DNA from: UBA6544 sp049601975
GTDB lineage: Bacteria; Pseudomonadota; Alphaproteobacteria; UBA8366
Assembly: GCA_049601975.1 (NCBI GenBank)
Contig: JBMYRC010000089.1
Span: 1-16,560, forward strand
Length of the DNA: 16,560 nt
Reading direction: 5' to 3'
The notes under the pieces are model-generated. The model saw nothing but the letters and a program-made list of their open reading frames with translations, made no database searches and had not been told where the DNA came from. A program made the translations under genes and the position numbers. Below are positions 7,363-14,089 of the stretch, one piece after another (position 1 is the first letter of the stretch; the number at the start of each line of letters is the position of its first letter).

Positions 7363-9438
7363 ATGTCGCGGGAAGATAAAATTGCTCTGGGGATCGATGT
7401 TGGCGGCACGTTTACCGATGTGCTGGCGCTCGACCGGGCGTCCGGGAAGATCGTCTCCGCGTTCAAGGTACCGTCGACACCTTCGGACCCGTCAGAGGGT
7501 GCGATTACTGGGGTCGACCGATACCGCGAGAGGACCGGGGGCGGGGCGGATGCGGTCTTTCACGGCACCACTGTTGGGACCAATGCGCTGATTACGAAGA
7601 AGGCGGCGAAGACCGCGCTGATCACGACAAAGGGGTTTCGCGATGTCTTGGCTTTACGCCGCCATGCCCGGCCGCGCCTCTATGATCTGGCGCCGAAAAT
7701 CTCCCCCGCCTTGGCGCCGAGAGAGCTGCGTTTCGAGGCTATGGAACGCATGGGCCCGGATGGTGTCGCTATCACGCCTCTGACTGAGATGGAAATCGGA
7801 AGGGTGATCGATGAGATCAGAGGGGCCGATGTGGAAGCGGTTGCGATATCATTATTGCACGCCTATGCGAACGATGAACACGAGCGGGCGTTGGGTGCTG
7901 CCCTTCAATCAGCGCTGCCGGAGTTGTTCGTCACACTGTCGAGTGATGTCTGCCGTGAGTTTCGAGAGTTCGAGCGCACTAGCACGGTTGTGGTCAATGC
8001 TTTTATCGGCCCAGTGGTGCAACGCTATGTCGATGCCCTGGGCGACAATTTGCGCGCGCGGGAGATCGGTAATCTTTCCATCGTAAAGTCGAACGGAGGC
8101 CTGACCTCGGCGGCGAATGCGCGGCGCTACCCGGTACATCTGATTGAATCAGGACCTGCCGCCGGCATCATTGCGACGGCAGCGCTTGGCGAGGCGGAAG
8201 GTCTTGGCGACCTAATTGCTTTCGATATGGGCGGAACGACAGCGAAAGCGGGTGTGGTGGTAGATGGTAGGCCAAAACTCAGCACCGAATTCTATGCGGA
8301 TCGATTCGTCGATGGGATGGATGTCGGCGGTTATCCTATTCAAAGCCCGGTCATCGATTTGATTGAGATTGGCGCAGGTGGTGGCTCGATTGCCTGGATC
8401 GATGTGGCGGGTGTTCTCAAGGTCGGTCCGGAGAGTGCTGGTGCTTTACCGGGCCCAGCCTGTTATGGGCGCGGCGGCGAGCAGGCAACGGTGACTGACG
8501 CGCATGTTGTCCTAGGGCATATCGCGGCGGACGGATTTGGCAGCGAGGATTTGGAGATCGACCCGGCGTTGGCGCGCCGTGCCGTCGAGACGGATATTGC
8601 CGGGCCACTCGGATGGTCTGTGGAACGCGCGGCCTGGGGTATTTTGCGGCTTGCGACGGCGAATATGGCGGAGATGGTGCGACTTGCCACTCTGCGCCGC
8701 GGCCTCGATCCTCGCGATTTCAGTCTGGTGGCGTTCGGTGGTGCGGGTCCGTTGCATGCAGCCGAGATCGCTCGTGAGGTTGGTGTGCCACGCGTATTGA
8801 TCCCGCCGGTACCAGGCCTCTTCAGTGCGATCGGCACGCTGCTCGGCGATATTCGCCACGATCTGGTACAGACCCACTTACGCGGCCTCGATGATTTGCA
8901 AACGGGAGAGCTTGATGCGGGATTCGTGGCGTTGGAAGAGCGCGCTCAGACATTGATCGCGGCCGAAGATGGTGGCGGCGATTGGCGATATGAGCGCTCG
9001 CTCGATGCCCGGTTCGAAGGTCAACTCTTCGAGCTGAACTTGCCCGTGGCGACCGGCGCCGTACCGTTGACGGATGACTTGGACGTCGCGTTTCGTGCCG
9101 CCTATCGCGAGACCTATGGTTACGACTTGCCGGATCACACCGTCCAGTTGGTGAATTTGCGGTTGGTCGCAAGTGGCGGTGTCCACGATGGCGGTTGGCC
9201 GCGTCTTGCGCTTGAGGGGCACGACGCTGCGGCACGGTCTCGAGAAGTCATCAGCGAGGACGGGTCGCGCCGGGAGGTGCCGGTCTGGCGACGGGATGCG
9301 CTGAAGGTAGGCCTGTCCCTTGAAGGCCCGGCGATAATCGAGGATTTTGGTGCGACGATCCGTTTGCTCGACGGGCAGAGACTAGTGGTCCGCCCTTCCG
9401 GCATGTTGGAGTTGAGCGAGCAGGAGGCGGTGGCATGA
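7363..9438 (+). CDS. hyuA: Hydantoinase/oxoprolinase subunit A (ATP-dependent)
   Basis: A 691-residue HyuA-family protein with an actin-like ATPase fold. It has an N-terminal Hydant_A_N domain with the phosphate motif DVGGTFTD (12-19) and FHGTTVGTNALI (66-77). The main hydantoinase A domain has FDMGGTTAK (287-295), IGAGGGSIAW (336-345), PGPACYGRGG (363-372) and AFGGAGPLHA (457-466). A C-terminal domain ends near 691. With HyuB it forms enzymes that use ATP to hydrolyse cyclic amides (hydantoins, N-methylhydantoin, 5-oxoproline), or in relatives carboxylate ketones. I start it at ATG 7363, where the family N terminus begins. An in-frame TTG at 7261 would overlap the divergent gene and add 34 atypical residues. 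The ribosome-binding site is weak. Its stop overlaps the hyuB start (ATGA), so the two are translationally coupled. Confidence 0.9.
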   Translation: MSREDKIALGIDVGGTFTDVLALDRASGKIVSAFKVPSTPSDPSEGAITGVDRYRERTGGGADAVFHGTTVGTNALITKKAAKTALITTKGFRDVLALRRHARPRLYDLAPKISPALAPRELRFEAMERMGPDGVAITPLTEMEIGRVIDEIRGADVEAVAISLLHAYANDEHERALGAALQSALPELFVTLSSDVCREFREFERTSTVVVNAFIGPVVQRYVDALGDNLRAREIGNLSIVKSNGGLTSAANARRYPVHLIESGPAAGIIATAALGEAEGLGDLIAFDMGGTTAKAGVVVDGRPKLSTEFYADRFVDGMDVGGYPIQSPVIDLIEIGAGGGSIAWIDVAGVLKVGPESAGALPGPACYGRGGEQATVTDAHVVLGHIAADGFGSEDLEIDPALARRAVETDIAGPLGWSVERAAWGILRLATANMAEMVRLATLRRGLDPRDFSLVAFGGAGPLHAAEIAREVGVPRVLIPPVPGLFSAIGTLLGDIRHDLVQTHLRGLDDLQTGELDAGFVALEERAQTLIAAEDGGGDWRYERSLDARFEGQLFELNLPVATGAVPLTDDLDVAFRAAYRETYGYDLPDHTVQLVNLRLVASGGVHDGGWPRLALEGHDAAARSREVISEDGSRREVPVWRRDALKVGLSLEGPAIIEDFGATIRLLDGQRLVVRPSGMLELSEQEAVA

Positions 9439-11042
9439 GCGAGATTTCGATCCTGCGCGACGACCCTGTTACTTTCGAAGTGGTGCGCGGCGGCCTCTAT
9501 GCGATCTGTGAGGAAATGAAATCGGTTATGATGCGGGCGAGTTTCTCGCCGCTGCTCAGCCTCTCCGCCGATCTTTCCTGCGCTATACTCGATCACGCAG
9601 GTGATGTGGTGGCACAAGGGAACGATATCCCGGTGCATTTGGGGGCCATGCCATTCTCGGCGAAGGGCATCCTAAAGGCATTCCCCCTAGAGACATGGCA
9701 GCCGGGCGACGCTGTGTTGTCTAACGACCCGTATTCCGGTGGCTCACATCTGCCGGACATGACGCTACTAACGCCGATCTTCGATAACGAGGGTATCGTG
9801 GGCTTTTCCGCGAGCCGCGTCCATTGGCCGGATATCGGTGGATCGTCGGCGGGATCGTCCTCCGTGACGGATGAGATCGTGAAGGAAGGCGTGCGGGTGC
9901 CACCTGTGAAGATCATGCGCGCGGGCGAGCCCGACGAAGGGGTGTGGACACTGCTGTTCGCCAATGTCCGCATTCCAGAAGACCGAGTCGGAGATTTTCG
10001 TGCGCAGGCGGCCTGCAATGCGCGGGGCGTGGCGCGGGTCGAGGAGCAGATCGCGCGCTACGGCGGGTCCGCTGTGCGCCGAATTTTCGCGGAGACGCAG
10101 GATTACAGCCAACGCATGGTCGAGGCGGTGCTGGATGACATTCCCGATGGCAGCTTTCGCGCCACCCATCATCTGGACGGCGACGGCTATACCGAGGATT
10201 CCGGCAACGGTGATTTCGGCATTACCGTTGAGATCATCAAGGCCGGTCGGAAACTGCATTTTGATTTTGCCGGCACCAACGCTCAGGCGAGAGGACCGGT
10301 TAGCGCGCCCTTCGCCGTCACCGCATCGGTCTGTTACTACACAATCCTGGCGTTGGCGGGCGGCTCTGTGCCACCGAATTCGGGCGCCTACAGGGCTGTT
10401 GAGATTTCCGCACCGGAAGGCAGCCTCGTCAATGCGGTCTATCCGGCACCTGTGGTTGCGGCGAACACGGAGACATCTAACCGAATCGTCGATGTCCTGC
10501 TCGACGCCCTGGCCCCGGCCATGCCGGGACGGGCGATCGCGGGGAGCTATGGCTGTGCCGGGGTGTTCGCACTCGGCGGAGTCGATCCAGAGCGGGGCAA
10601 GCGCTTCGTGCATATGGAGACCATCGGCGGCGGCATGGGCGCGTCGCCGCAGGGGCCGGGCATCGACGGGCACCGGGTCCATATGGGCAATACTATGAAC
10701 CTGCCGAACGAATCGGCGGAAGCGGGCCTGCCGCTGCGCATTGAAGCCTACGAGTTTGTGGAAGGATCGGGCGGTGCCGGCCGCCATGTGGGTGGCATGG
10801 GAGCCCGCAAGGTGATTCGTGCCTTGGCTGATAATATTGAATTCTCGTTGCTCTACGAACGGGCCCTCAATCCGGCGCAAGGTACGGCGGGTGGTTCGTC
10901 GGGCGGTGCCGCGGCCTTTGCGATAGAACACGTCGATGGATTGCGTACCTCTCTCTCGTCGAAGACACCGGCGGGTCGCCTGATGAAAGGTGAAGCACTT
11001 TGGATCGAAACTGCTGGTGGCGGCGGCTGGGGAGAATCTTAA
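9435..11042 (+). CDS. hyuB: Hydantoinase/oxoprolinase subunit B
   Basis: A 535-residue HyuB-family protein, the metal-binding partner of HyuA. Conserved landmarks are FEVVRGGLYAICEEM near the N terminus, NDPYSGGSHLPDMT (97-110) with His105 and Asp108 as probable metal-site residues, RVHWPDIGG (128-136), and a glycine-rich C terminus ending in GGGGWGE. The length is normal. The start overlaps the hyuA stop by four bases, and a TfdA-type dioxygenase gene starts 40 bases after it. Together with HyuA it should hydrolyse a five-membered lactam or imide using ATP. An adjacent demethylating flavoprotein makes an N-methylated cyclic amide an attractive but unproven substrate. 5-Oxoprolinase, caprolactamase and acetone/acetophenone carboxylase relatives share the fold. 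Confidence 0.9.
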   Translation: MSEISILRDDPVTFEVVRGGLYAICEEMKSVMMRASFSPLLSLSADLSCAILDHAGDVVAQGNDIPVHLGAMPFSAKGILKAFPLETWQPGDAVLSNDPYSGGSHLPDMTLLTPIFDNEGIVGFSASRVHWPDIGGSSAGSSSVTDEIVKEGVRVPPVKIMRAGEPDEGVWTLLFANVRIPEDRVGDFRAQAACNARGVARVEEQIARYGGSAVRRIFAETQDYSQRMVEAVLDDIPDGSFRATHHLDGDGYTEDSGNGDFGITVEIIKAGRKLHFDFAGTNAQARGPVSAPFAVTASVCYYTILALAGGSVPPNSGAYRAVEISAPEGSLVNAVYPAPVVAANTETSNRIVDVLLDALAPAMPGRAIAGSYGCAGVFALGGVDPERGKRFVHMETIGGGMGASPQGPGIDGHRVHMGNTMNLPNESAEAGLPLRIEAYEFVEGSGGAGRHVGGMGARKVIRALADNIEFSLLYERALNPAQGTAGGSSGGAAAFAIEHVDGLRTSLSSKTPAGRLMKGEALWIETAGGGGWGES

Positions 11043-11082
11043 TTATGTATCCAGGTGAAAATTACGTGGATTCGGATTTGTG

Positions 11083-11925
11083 ATGGAGACGAATATCCTA
11101 GGACCAGGGTTTGCGGTCGAAATTTCCGAGGTCGACCTCTCCATCGATCTGACGGACACGCAATTCGTCGAGATTAAACGCCTTTGGCTTGAAAATAAGG
11201 TCGCGGTATTTCGTGACCAAAATTTGGAAGATGATGCGCTGGTTGGCTTCACGAAACGTTTCGGGCCACTTTTCGTGCATGTCCGCTCGCAGTTCAATGA
11301 CGCGGCGCACCCCGAGATCATGCTCATTTCGAATATTAAGGAAGATGGCCGAAATTTGGGTGAGCTGGGGAATGGCGATCTGGCGTGGCATTCCGATCAG
11401 TCGTATTCCGCTCGTCCCGTCTTCTCGACATTGATGTATGCCATTGAAATACCGGAGGATGGCGGTGGGACCTGGTTCTGTGATACCGCGCGCGCCTATG
11501 AGCGGCTTCCCGAGGGGATCAAGCAGCGCATTGCCGGTTTACAGCAGAATTTCTCGATCGAGGTGACGGTTGCGACGCAGCATGTCGCGCTCAGCGAGGA
11601 ACAACGTGCGCTAAAACCGCCGGTGACCCATCCACTGGTACGCACGCATCCGGAGCTTGGCCGAAAGTCACTCTATCTCAGCCCGGCACACAGTACAGGC
11701 ATCGCGGAGTTGTCGGAGGAAGAGGGCGCGGCGCTCCTTGCCGAGCTCGAAGACTGGGCGGAGCGGCCGGAATTTACCTATTGTCATGACTGGCGCGTCG
11801 GCGATGTGGTGATGTGGGACAATACCTCGACTATGCATCGCCGCGACGCGTTCTCCCCCGCCGCACGGCGGATGTTGAAGCGCACCGGATTCGAGTTTCC
11901 CGAGGATCAAGGGGTGCCGTTCTAG
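11083..11925 (+). CDS. TfdA-type 2-oxoglutarate dioxygenase
   Basis: A 280-residue TauD/TfdA-family dioxygenase. The triad is His103 and Asp105 in AWHSDQSYS and His252 in STMHRRDAF; Arg262/Arg263 or Arg267 is the likely 2-oxoglutarate anchor. THPLVRTHPELGRKSLYL (182-199) and WRVGDVVMWDN (237-247) closely match the dioxygenase at 3009-3866, so these two probably belong to one sub-branch. ATG 11083 is preferred; GTG one codon earlier is an alternative, and no strong ribosome-binding site is visible for either. It follows hyuB by 40 bases and is probably co-transcribed with hyuAB. It could prepare the HyuAB substrate or process its product. The substrate is unknown. Confidence 0.9.
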   Translation: METNILGPGFAVEISEVDLSIDLTDTQFVEIKRLWLENKVAVFRDQNLEDDALVGFTKRFGPLFVHVRSQFNDAAHPEIMLISNIKEDGRNLGELGNGDLAWHSDQSYSARPVFSTLMYAIEIPEDGGGTWFCDTARAYERLPEGIKQRIAGLQQNFSIEVTVATQHVALSEEQRALKPPVTHPLVRTHPELGRKSLYLSPAHSTGIAELSEEEGAALLAELEDWAERPEFTYCHDWRVGDVVMWDNTSTMHRRDAFSPAARRMLKRTGFEFPEDQGVPF

Positions 11926-11944
11926 GCACTTCTCCCTTGGTGTA

Positions 11945-11974
11945 TTGACATATCGGGTCGCAGAGCGCCTTAAT
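11945..11974 (+). promoter_or_regulatory. Sigma70-type promoter of the cold-shock gene
   Basis: A perfect -35 box, TTGACA (11945-11950), is followed after 18 bases by CTTAAT (11969-11974), a four-of-six match to the -10 consensus. Transcription would start near 11981 and leave a leader of about 140 bases before the cspA start codon, typical of cold-shock mRNAs. The start point is inferred. Confidence 0.55.
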
Positions 11975-11980
11975 TGTTAA

Positions 11981-12121
11981 TACGTGATGCATTCGTTTGG
12001 TGCTACCTGAATAACCGGTACGCCGATTAGTTAGTTAACCCCCGACAATGTGTACGTTCAAGAAATGCGTCGTCGCATCACGCGCGGCGCGTATTCGTTA
12101 CTCATTCTAAAGGATCTAACT
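11981..12121 (+). promoter_or_regulatory. Long structured 5' leader of cspA mRNA
   Basis: The leader contains a tight hairpin, ATGCG-TCGT-CGCAT (12065-12078), followed at once by a GC-rich inverted repeat, ACGC...GCGT (12080-12092), shortly before the AAAGGA ribosome-binding site (12109-12114). Long leaders of this kind act as RNA thermoswitches in E. coli cspA. Whether this one refolds with temperature is inference. No other gene is seen between 11926 and 12121. Confidence 0.45.
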
Positions 12122-12331
12122 ATGGCTACTGGTACAGTAAAATGGTTCAACTCAATGAAAGGTTATGGATTCATTGAGCCCGATGACGGCGGCAAAGACG
12201 CCTTCGTGCACATCTCCGCGGTCGAGCGCGCGGGATTGGGTTCGTTGAACGAAGGCCAGAAGGTTTCCTTCGACCTGCAACCGGGTCAAAATGGAAAATC
12301 TTCCGCTGAAAATCTTACGATCGTCGATTGA
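12122..12331 (+). CDS. Cold-shock protein, CspA family
   Basis: A 69-residue single cold-shock domain protein, a five-stranded OB-fold RNA chaperone that binds single-stranded nucleic acid and melts mRNA structure in the cytoplasm. RNP1 is KGYGFI (13-18) and RNP2 is AFVHIS (27-32); the N terminus MATGTVKWFN is classic. The start is set by AAAGGA seven bases upstream. A frame extension back to about 12050 lacks family similarity and lies in the leader. It has its own promoter and terminator and is unrelated to the catabolic genes around it. Cold or growth-phase control is likely but not shown by sequence. Confidence 0.95.
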   Translation: MATGTVKWFNSMKGYGFIEPDDGGKDAFVHISAVERAGLGSLNEGQKVSFDLQPGQNGKSSAENLTIVD

Positions 12332-12338
12332 TGCGACA

Positions 12339-12373
12339 CGGCCGTCTTCCGAGAGGGGGCGGCCGCTGTTTTT
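12339..12373 (+). terminator. Rho-independent terminator after cspA
   Basis: CGGCCG (12339-12344) pairs with CGGCCG (12360-12365); the stem can extend inward through TC/GG. It is followed by TGTTTTT (12367-12373). It starts eight bases after the cspA stop codon, so it probably ends most cspA transcripts before the small charged gene downstream. Confidence 0.8.
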
Positions 12374-12420
12374 CTATTCGCGGCTATTTCCGATAAGCCG
12401 CCCGGCGAGGAACAAATAAC

Positions 12421-12603
12421 ATGTCACAAGACGGAAAATCCGCCGCCGAAAAACGCTCCGAAGAACGTCAGAGAATGTATAAGCAGGTTCTGAAGGAGCG
12501 CGAAAACGTTGACCGCAAGGAACGCGCCCGCACGGCTGAGTTACGTGCGCTCCGGTTGGCGAAAGAAGCCGCGGACAAAGAAGCAGCTCCAGCGAAGAAA
12601 TAG
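12421..12603 (+). CDS. Small highly charged helical protein downstream of cspA
   Basis: A 60-residue protein in which 30 residues are charged (18 Lys/Arg, 12 Asp/Glu), with no cysteine, tryptophan or hydrophobic segment. It should form one long amphipathic or coiled-coil-prone helix (about 8-55) with a basic tail. GAGGA nine bases upstream supports the ATG. It resembles the small Lys/Arg/Glu/Ala-rich proteins often found beside cspA in alphaproteobacteria (some annotated DUF6481), but I cannot confirm family membership. A nucleic-acid or ribosome-associated role is a guess from charge and context. Its stop codon is nine bases from that of the convergent HMG-CoA-lyase-like gene. Confidence 0.7.
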   Translation: MSQDGKSAAEKRSEERQRMYKQVLKERENVDRKERARTAELRALRLAKEAADKEAAPAKK

Positions 12604-12615
12604 CGCTCGGCGCTA
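12601..12615. terminator. Stem-loop formed by two convergent stop codons
   Basis: TAGCG (12601-12605), loop CTCGG and CGCTA (12611-12615) form a perfect five-base inverted repeat. The outer three bases of each arm are the TAG stop codons of the two convergent genes. Neither side has a T-run, so strong intrinsic termination is doubtful. Confidence 0.35.
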
Positions 12616-13578
12616 CTCTGCGGCTTGCGGGGCACGGTATTGCGTCAGGCTGCCCGCATGCATGATCGATCCCGGCAAGGGATGGCCGACGATATCCTCG
12701 GCCATGCGTGCCACCTCGATCAGCTTATCCAATTCGACTCCGGTCTCGATACCGTGCTCATTGCACAGGAAGACGATGTCCTCGGTGCAGACATTGCCGG
12801 CGGCGCCTTGTAGGGCCGCGAACGGACAACCGCCCAATCCCGCGACGGAGCTGTCGAAAAGATCGACTCCCATTTCCAAACCCGCATAGACATTGGCGAT
12901 ACCCATGCCCCGGGTGTCGTGCAGATGCAGGCAGATGCGCTTGTCGGGCCAGGTCTCGCGGACCTTGCCGACAACTTGCTTGATGCCGTTTGGCGCTGCC
13001 CAGCCCATGGTGTCGGCGAGGCTTAGAATTTCGATGGGTGTTCCTTCTTCATCGGCGATATCGAGAATTTCCTTTAGGCGCTCAACCACGGTCTGTGGCG
13101 CGATGGAGCCCTCAAAATTGCAGCCAAAGGCGGTCATGACCGAGGCGCGGCGGACCGGGAGGTCATATTTTTTGTATAGCTTGATCTGACCGCGTTGGAC
13201 CTCGCGGTTGATCTCGAAGCCGCGGTTCGTGTTGTGCTTCATGAAGGTCTCGGACGCGGTGGTCGAGATCGAGCCCATATGGGTCAGTTTGCCACTGTGG
13301 CGCATGGCCCGTTCGATACCCTTTTCGTTCAGCCAGAGCGCGTGATAGACGACGCCTTCTTTCGCCGTGAAACCTTCGATCACTTCGTCTGCGTCGGCCC
13401 AACCGGGAACTCGCTTCGGATTCACGAAAGACGCCACCTGAATTTTCTTCAATCCAGTCTCGGAGAGTGCGTCGATCAGTTTGATCTTCCGTTCCGTGGA
13501 GATCGGTCCTTTCTCGATCTGAAAACCTTCGCGGGGGCCTTCTTCCTGAATATCGACTTTCTTTGGCAGGTCACTCAT
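12613..13578 (-). CDS. HMG-CoA lyase-like DRE-TIM metallolyase
   Basis: A 321-residue protein of the hydroxymethylglutaryl-CoA lyase/pyruvate carboxyltransferase barrel family, which cleaves 3-hydroxy-3-methylglutaryl-CoA (or similar acyl-CoAs) to acetyl-CoA and a keto acid. Visible are HLHDTRGMG (218-226) with metal-ligand histidines and GLGGCPFA (247-254) with catalytic-loop Cys251. The N-terminal signature GPRDGLQ of classical lyases reads GPREGFQ (14-20), so the metal-binding aspartate is glutamate (Glu17). This points to a side branch with possibly altered substrate use. The start at 13578 is chosen for its AAGGAGAGAG site; an open frame continues to 13767 but without family sequence. 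It lies 139 bases downstream of the AtuA pair on the same strand and may finish the same acyl-CoA pathway. Confidence 0.85.
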   Translation of the reverse strand: MSDLPKKVDIQEEGPREGFQIEKGPISTERKIKLIDALSETGLKKIQVASFVNPKRVPGWADADEVIEGFTAKEGVVYHALWLNEKGIERAMRHSGKLTHMGSISTTASETFMKHNTNRGFEINREVQRGQIKLYKKYDLPVRRASVMTAFGCNFEGSIAPQTVVERLKEILDIADEEGTPIEILSLADTMGWAAPNGIKQVVGKVRETWPDKRICLHLHDTRGMGIANVYAGLEMGVDLFDSSVAGLGGCPFAALQGAAGNVCTEDIVFLCNEHGIETGVELDKLIEVARMAEDIVGHPLPGSIMHAGSLTQYRAPQAAE

Positions 13579-13705
13579 CGCTCTCTCCTTCGCTCCAGCT
13601 GCGCTAATATCGTCTTTGTAGGGATATGCGTGCGCGGTCGTGAAATTTACAGGGCCGATGCGGTCAAACATCCACCATAGACCGCCGTCATCAGGTTTCG
13701 GGTCT

Positions 13706-13726
13706 GACGGATGTCGGTCATCCGTC
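13706..13726 (-). other. Hairpin across the stop codon of the AtuA-associated gene
   Basis: GACGGATG (13706-13713) and CATCCGTC (13719-13726) form a perfect eight-base stem with a five-base loop. The TGA stop of the gene at 13718-14089 sits in it. There is no T-run, so it may be an mRNA processing or stability element, or an attenuator before the HMG-CoA-lyase-like gene, rather than a terminator. Confidence 0.4.
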
Positions 13727-14089
13727 GCGTGCTTCCTTCGCCGCGTCCAGTACCTCGGGCGATACACGAACTGTCATGGTCAAGGCATGGAACGAGAGGG
13801 TCTTGCCGTGACCGTCGAGGTTGAGGCTGTTGTTGACGCCGCCCTGTAAGACGTTCTCTAGGACGAAGTTGAATGCCTTCAGCATTGGTAGATCGTAGCG
13901 TTGCGCATGGGTGGCGCCCCGGTGGCGGAACATCTCCAACATCCGCGCCTCCGTTGCCTGCTCGGCAATCGCGTCATAGGCGCTGTCGTCATAGGGAATA
14001 ATGCTGACATTCAGTCGATCGCCCTTATCGCCGGTTCGGCCATGGGCGATTTCGTAGAGCGGAACTTCGATGGTGTGTTCAGAGGTCAT
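13718..14089 (-). CDS. AtuA-associated small protein (ferredoxin-like fold domain)
   Basis: A 123-residue protein matching the small domain that accompanies AtuA/DUF1446 proteins, either fused to their C terminus or encoded just after them. The diagnostic segment is HGRTGDKGDRLNVSI (16-30). It has no signal peptide or membrane segment. Its start overlaps the end of the AtuA gene by 11 bases, so translation is probably coupled, which fits the absence of a strong ribosome-binding site. It likely forms a complex with the large protein. The biochemical function is not established for the family; an acyl-CoA pathway role is inferred from the Atu and Liu terpene and leucine degradation clusters. 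Confidence 0.8.
   Translation of the reverse strand: MTSEHTIEVPLYEIAHGRTGDKGDRLNVSIIPYDDSAYDAIAEQATEARMLEMFRHRGATHAQRYDLPMLKAFNFVLENVLQGGVNNSLNLDGHGKTLSFHALTMTVRVSPEVLDAAKEARDG

Noticed and set aside
9964..10698. Plus-strand open frame inside hyuB in another frame
   Set aside because: Arg/Ser/Pro-rich shadow translation typical of frame-shifted GC-rich coding DNA.
9768..10931. Long open frame on the minus strand (387 codons)
   Set aside because: It is antisense to hyuB, whose full length matches its family; the frame has a low-complexity Arg/His-rich composition and no recognisable motif.
12050..12121. Upstream extension of the cold-shock gene
   Set aside because: Lies in the structured leader; the canonical MATGTVKWF start with its own ribosome-binding site is at 12122.
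13579..13767. N-terminal extension of the HMG-CoA-lyase-like gene
   Set aside because: No family similarity in the extra 63 residues, and a strong ribosome-binding site precedes the internal ATG at 13578.
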